A DNA stretch of 64,000 bases, taken from Cristatella mucedo. Taxonomy: Eukaryota; Bryozoa; Phylactolaemata; Cristatellidae. The notes under the pieces are model-generated. The model saw nothing but the letters and a program-made list of their open reading frames with translations. It was not told where the DNA came from and made no database searches. The position numbers and the translations under genes were made by a program. The stretch lies in the NCBI GenBank assembly GCA_009760855.2, contig WPIO01000009.1, positions 3,717,001-3,781,000 on the forward strand, in the 5' to 3' direction. Positions 59,106 to 64,000 of this stretch are shown in pieces (positions within the stretch are counted from its first letter, which is position 1; each line of letters opens with the position of its first letter).

Positions 59106-59898
59106 ATCAATTACTAAGTACAGCTGAGTGTCGTCGGAACTTATATGGAAGCCTGTGCCACGGGCCTGGATTATCACCGCTCCCACCCCCATCTTCCATT
59201 GAGAGAGAATGGCATGGGACAAGGAACCCACCCTAGCACACCATCTCCGGGGACAGCTCATGCACAGCCACACCGTCAGAGATACCAGCAGAAGAAGACC
59301 TGAGCACTGCTCGATAAGGACTAGACAGTGTTCATAACAGAGTCACGGTTCAAACCGCTCCACAGGCTTTAAATAGCAGCACAGGGTTGCTGTACGGGTG
59401 TGGCATCACTGCCATGTTGTTCTGCCCCAACCGGACGAGTGAGTGCTCAGGCGCTGCAGTATGGGCAATGCAAGATTTAATTGAAAGGCCACTGGGCAGG
59501 TGGTGTGACCTTACCAGTACTGAAACGAGTATTTCCTCTTTTTTGTGTGCATCCTATCCGATATCCAATCTCTCTCTATATATTCACTCTCGCTATCCTC
59601 AGCAGCATAGCCGACGACTACAAACACCAGTATGTAGCCGCCGTCGCCTCACCAACAACACGTCGGGGGGGCATCATTCACAGTTCTTCTTAGCCGTGCT
59701 ACCAACTGGGACCCCCACAAGTTGTCCCAAATACCGGCGGCTGTCCTCTCTGGACAAGGGACTTACGGGGCTGTATTTCGGTGATGGTTCTTTCCAACCA
59801 TTCGTGGCAGTTATCAAGTGGTCGGGAGAATATTCAAATGCCGTCGGCGTAGTGGGACACGCACCATCGCACATCTGTAAGTACACATATACATACAA
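59106..59898. other. no gene recognised
   Basis: A 216-codon plus-strand frame (59,387-60,037) crosses an (AT)n repeat and shows no domain. Part of 59,100-59,230 resembles the second L2-like family on the minus strand (a GTGFHISSDDTQLYL-like stretch). Confidence 0.35.
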
Positions 59899-59921
59899 AT
59901 ATATATATATATATATATATA
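59899..59921 (+). repeat. (AT)n microsatellite
   Basis: This is a run of at units with flanking tatatat pieces to 59,935. Confidence 0.95.
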
Positions 59922-60039
59922 AGCAAATATATATGTATACTGAACCAGACGACAATTCGCCGCTTCGCTCGCAAAGCCGCGCAGCGGCTGCTTGCCGAAC
60001 TTTGACTAGACATTCAGCGGTTAATAAACCGCGTTAATT

Positions 60040-60290
60040 GAGAATTTTTGGTCTGAGCAAAGCCAACCAACTAAAACATGTCAACAAGTTCCAGAGCACG
60101 TCGACTGCAAGGCAGCGCGGTCCAACCGGCAACCGGACACGGGACAGGCTAAGCACTTCCGGTGACACCGCGTCCTTCTTTGGCTGGGGAGACGTGAAGC
60201 GGCCGGAGCGTAGGCGCCTGCTTCGCCGTTCGGACGTGGCGGCGAGATAAGCTAGGAGCCTAACCGCCCCTGAAAAAGACCGCCCGAGCG
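60040..60290 (+). promoter_or_regulatory. CpG-rich region upstream of the 60,291 start codon
   Basis: It is GC-rich with many CG pairs (cggccggagcgtaggcgcct). It probably contains the 5' UTR and promoter of the plus-strand gene. No TATA box is seen. Confidence 0.4.
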
Positions 60291-60380
60291 ATGAAAAGAA
60301 ACACAAAATTATTTCTTCTGGTCGCAGCCATTTGGATTTGCGGTACCTTTGTGTACTTAACCCATAAGAAGACCGACGAG
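60291..60380 (+). CDS. first coding exon of a type II membrane protein, GALNT2-like candidate
   Basis: An ATG opens exactly 30 codons up to a strong donor (gacgag|gtgagt). The product has a short basic start (MKRNTK), one hydrophobic segment (LFLLVAAIWICGTFVYL) and then a polar stem start (THKKTDE), the layout of a Golgi signal-anchor. It recalls the start of GALNT2-type GalNAc transferases, but 30 residues are too few to be sure. Further exons lie outside the window or were not recognised up to 64,000. The upstream DNA is CpG-rich. Confidence 0.5.
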
Positions 60381-60390
60381 GTGAGTTGCA

Positions 60391-62640
60391 AGCGCTGAGT
60401 CCTCGGTGCACCAGCGTGCGTGTGCGCGCATCATTAGCCGCTCGGCGAAACGTACCGGTCCATAAACCAAGCCGCCCGAGTCTTGTAACGCTAGCTGAAG
60501 AATAGGCAACTGTTTTCCTGTGGCTTTGGCTCGTCTGCCTTTGCGCTTGGACAGCGCGTCTTGGATGGGGCGCTGTTTCGTTTCATGCGTTCCGCTTTTT
60601 CTCGGCTGGTCGCATTCGACCCTCACATGGAGAAAGGGGTGGAAAATTCTCGCCGGAGTTAAGCCGTCGAGTTGCCCCATCGCCGCGGGAGCTCGCAGTC
60701 AAGAACTGCGACGCGTGTAGTGACCGACCCCGCCCCCAATAGAGGTGCGTTATGTCGCGTACGGATCAGCAATCTGCCCTACCTTTTCTTTCGTTGAGGC
60801 GGTCACCGCAGCATGCGCGGCATAGCTGCTGCCGCGGCACAAAGGTCGCGACCGTGGGTGATTGACGGGGCTGTCGATTTGCCGACACCGGTACCACCGG
60901 ACGTCCGAATTTGCCGAGGTGTCGATCGTGCTTGTCTCACAAACCCATTCGTTCAGCCTGGCACTTCAGGGCCATCTTATGAAAGGTGCAGTGATTAGAC
61001 GAGCCGGTGGGTGTCGCGTCAGTTAGGAGTTCCTTTGTCAGGAGCTGGACGGCAGAGTTTGCTCGTGGAGCGAGGTTCGGATGATGAATGAAATATCTGG
61101 ATATCGTGCGGCCTTATCTTCCGGAACGAATTTCCGTGCTATTTATATGTCGATCGTTCTTTCCATATCTCGACTCCTATCGGCACTGCTTCGATTACTC
61201 GAGCCACCGTCTCTAGTTTTTGTTCAGTGTCACGAGAAGCTCAGGTAGTTTGGTGTGAGCTGGCACATCTTTAGAATTCGGCATGCATTGTGCATTGTTC
61301 TGTAGTTCCCCTAATTACCTGGCCACCTAGGGGCTATTCTGTTCGCTTGGTGCCGTGATTCCTGTCCATTGGCCGGCAAGCGTTCGCCCCGTTATAATAG
61401 CTTTTCTCCTGTGTCCTTAGTGTTCCATATTACATTTATAAGCCCATGCAAGTCACTAGCTTTATTGCCATCGCTACCAGCAGATGCTACTTAACAGTCT
61501 TTGGAGATGGAGGAAAATGGCCTTATTGAATGGCTATTCAATTATTTGATAGGGTGGCCACGGCCATTGCAGCAGCTGTTTCACTTTTTTTTCTGAGGTT
61601 CTTATCAATCATTATTCCCATTTGTACTAGTCTATAAGTATCGGAAGTCCCAAAAGCCGTGGCTGACAGAGCCTGAGTTTTGCTAGCTCTCAATCCACCC
61701 GTGTTTGAATCCTGATCGCTGGACCTCTGCTGTTGTTGTCAGGTGGATAGAAAAGGCCAGGTTGCCAAGAGCCTGCCTGTCTTTCTCAGATGTGCCTTTT
61801 AGGCATCACCTACTCCACTTTCAAAATTGGTGGTGTTCTATCGTGTTGTCTCTATTTATTGGCAGCATGTAATTCAGCCTATAATAATTGTAATTCCTAA
61901 TCAACAGGCCACTAAGCATGTATATGCCTTCTCTTCCAGTTCATCTTCAGTTCCAGCACTTCTCTTGAGCTTAGCAAGATCAGTCATGTCAGCACTGCTC
62001 CTTTGCCATCTCAAGACTTACTTGGTAATAGGGGCAATGTTGTCTTCTTCGGCTGCAGCCCTGCCAGGGTTGCTCTATTGCATGCTAGACCTTATTTTTT
62101 GTTTTCCTCGACTGCATTAGTCTGACCTGTCTGTATTCTAATGCTGTGGTCTTGATTACATCTTTGTGATTTGATGAGCCCAATCTGCTGCAAACTCGCG
62201 ACTGGCTAATGGTAAGGAATCAGACATGTAACAGCTGGCCATGCCTTTGCAGCTGCCACTTAGCTGGCAAGCCCGAGCCTTGCCCTATCCCGATCGGTAG
62301 TGCTGTCTTTACTGCTGATGGTGGATGATTGAAGACAGCCATTGCGGTGGTTTCTCCAACTAGAGAGCAGCCTGTAGGCATGGGGCTGACGTGCACTGAA
62401 ATTTTTTGTAAAACCTTCAAATATTCTGCTGGTATCTCTGACGGTGTGGCTGTGCATGAGCTGTCCCCGGAGATGCTTTTCAGAAAAATAGCTGTTTAGC
62501 ATATAATGTGATGTAGCCATTCGTAAATAGCTACCGGTCAGTAAGAATCTCCCTGTATCCTATTTTCCCCCTACCAACAGCTCGGCCGTTAAATCCATGA
62601 ACCATAAGCTTAGTGTGCTATTTAACACTCGTTATGGTAA
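60391..62640 (+). other. probable first intron, no feature recognised
   Basis: Only a degenerate SINE-like stretch near 61,640-61,720 (gtgtttgaatcctgatc) is suggested. No exon was recognised. Confidence 0.35.
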
Positions 62641-62644
62641 CAAA

Positions 62645-62820
62645 TAAAATACTGCCTGATTTAGCAGCCTCTTTTGTATAGCAGCAGAAGAGCCTAAGCA
62701 GCTATGAACACCGCTTGCAGCAGCAATAAAGGATCGCCCACCACAGGATTCGACCTCGAGACCGAGGTAGTGAAAAGCAACTGCCTTACCTAGTGTGCCA
62801 TCGCGGCTCAGCTTCATCGC
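62645..62820 (-). mobile_element. SINE-B copy
   Basis: On the minus strand it has tggcacactaggtaaggcag, a decayed box B (aggtcgaatcctgtgg), the core gcaagcggtgttcatagctg and gctcttctgctgctatacaa. Confidence 0.75.
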
Positions 62821-62904
62821 CATGGCTCAGTGGCATCAGTGAAAAGTGGAAGACATGCCGTTACTGAGGTTGTTGTTAAATCCACCGATGCTCAAATTCT
62901 CTAA

Positions 62905-63935
62905 ACTCACTTGCTGCATGCATTGATGACATCCGCACACGGATGGCAACAAATTTTCTAAAACTAAACGATGACAAAACTAACTTACTAGTTATGGGCA
63001 AACCCAGTGTGATTCAGAGATTGGAAAGGCTGTCTCTCAAAATTGGCTGTGCCAGCATATCTCCTGTCGAATCAGCTCGAAATCTAGGTGTCATATTCCA
63101 AAGCAACCTCTCGTTAGACGACCATATCAGCTCCACAGTCAAATCTGCCTATTTTCAGCTTAATAACATTGCTAAAATTCGGGCTTGTTTAGATAAGGAT
63201 ACCACATCTAAGTTGGTCCATGCATTCGTGACATCTCGTCTCGACTTCTGCAACTCACTGCTTACTGGCCTACCAGCATGTGCGATCAGGCGATTGCAGC
63301 TGGTGCTAAACTCTGCAGCTAGGCTTGTCTGTCGTGAGCGGCGCAGTTGCCACATTACTCCACTTCTCGCCGACCTGCACTGGCTACCAGTGAGGCAACG
63401 GATTGACTTCAAGGTTTTGTCGCTCACTTTTAAGTCTCTTCATTCTATGGCTCCAGCCTATCTTTCAGATATACTACCCCATCAGGCCAAGCATCGTACC
63501 ACCCGCTTTTCGGAATCCAACAGTCTGGAAATACCTCGTACAAACCTTAAATCCTTTGGAGACCGTGCATTCAGCTCGTATGCTCCCAAAGCCTGGAACT
63601 CCCTCCCGACCTGCGTCAGAACATCCCATGACCTGACCACATTTAAAAGAAACTTAAAAACACCTATTTAGGACAGCATTTAGTGGGTCCCTGTGATTCG
63701 TCCTTGATGTGCTTATGCATGCTGACACTGTGCATGCTGCCACTAACCACATTTGCATGCTGACCCTGTGCATGTCACCCCTAACCATATTATTCATTTT
63801 GTTTGTTTTTCAAGCATGATTTTACTTACCATTCAATTGCATATCACTTTGCAGTAAATGTAAAGCGCCTAGAAAGAGATTAAGTTCTCTGAGGGCGCTT
63901 TATCAAGTACTTTATTATTATTGTTATTATTATGC
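62905..63935 (+). mobile_element. L2-like LINE, best preserved copy (5' truncated)
   Basis: An open frame of 242 codons (62,943-63,671) encodes the reverse transcriptase from TNFLKLNDDKTNLLVMGKPS to the end of the protein, the part after the catalytic site. The typical L2 ending (HITPLLADLHWLPV, YLSDILPHQAKHRTT, KAWNSLPTC) and the 3' untranslated part follow. The hairpin AAAGCGCC/GGCGCTTT lies at 63,860-63,902, with an (ATT)n tail. It lacks the 5' half and is therefore immobile. Confidence 0.9.
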
Positions 63936-64000
63936 TCTTACTGATACCTCTGCTACATGCTGCTTAGCATGCAGGCTGCTTACGGCCTCACGAAGTTGAT

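Noticed and set aside
59387-60037. 216-codon plus-strand frame
   Set aside because: It runs through an (AT)n repeat, shows no domain and has no supporting context.
1-64000. CRISPR arrays, bacterial operons, rRNA genes, free-standing tRNA genes
   Set aside because: None is seen. The tRNA-like boxes all belong to SINE copies with shared cores and tails, and the spaced repeats are mobile elements or microsatellites.

Overview
This is a window of animal (metazoan, probably invertebrate) nuclear DNA. It holds interrupted genes with GT-AG introns and one GC-AG intron, AATAAA polyadenylation signals, CR1/L2-type LINEs, tRNA-derived SINEs, Ty1/copia-type and Ty3-like LTR retrotransposons and a decayed Tc1-type transposon. 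There is no operon-like packing and no bacterial promoter or ribosome-binding pattern. The species cannot be named from the sequence.

Layout. 1-5.4 kb is repeat-rich: one arm of a fold-back element, three copies of an LTR-like repeat (one split by an L2 end) and L2 tails. 6.07-16.93 kb (+) is a complete six-exon gene for an EXD3 / Mut-7-like 3'-5' exonuclease. All splice phases fit, the joined exons give 940 codons plus stop, and a polyadenylation signal lies at 17,411. 17.4-24.6 kb has no recognisable gene and is mostly two families of L2-like LINE. 24.6-56.5 kb (-) is covered by one long, sparse gene whose seven recognised exons match GDP-D-glucose phosphorylase (GDPGP1); about 98% of this span is intron. 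60.29 kb (+) looks like the first coding exon of a type II membrane protein, possibly a GALNT2-like GalNAc transferase, whose remaining exons lie beyond the window.

The GDPGP1 introns hold most of the mobile DNA: a copia-type cluster with three LTRs and two internally deleted bodies (31.66-36.56 kb), a Tc1-like transposase relic split by a 0.9-kb fold-back element (39.0-41.1 kb), a decayed gag relic (41.4-41.8 kb), and a very young 4.2-kb LTR retrotransposon (43,468-47,675). That element has LTRs without a single difference and a perfect 5-bp target duplication. Two SINE families are scattered throughout, and one of them carries a tail like that of the L2 LINEs.

The most striking observations are a complete -1 frameshift signal (slippery heptamer, 5-nt spacer, 11-bp stem) between gag and pol of the young LTR element, the missing tRNA-type primer site in that element, and a GDPGP1 exon that runs in frame straight into an L2 fragment. 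I could not find the GDPGP1 exon that should carry the catalytic HxHxH-type histidine motif.
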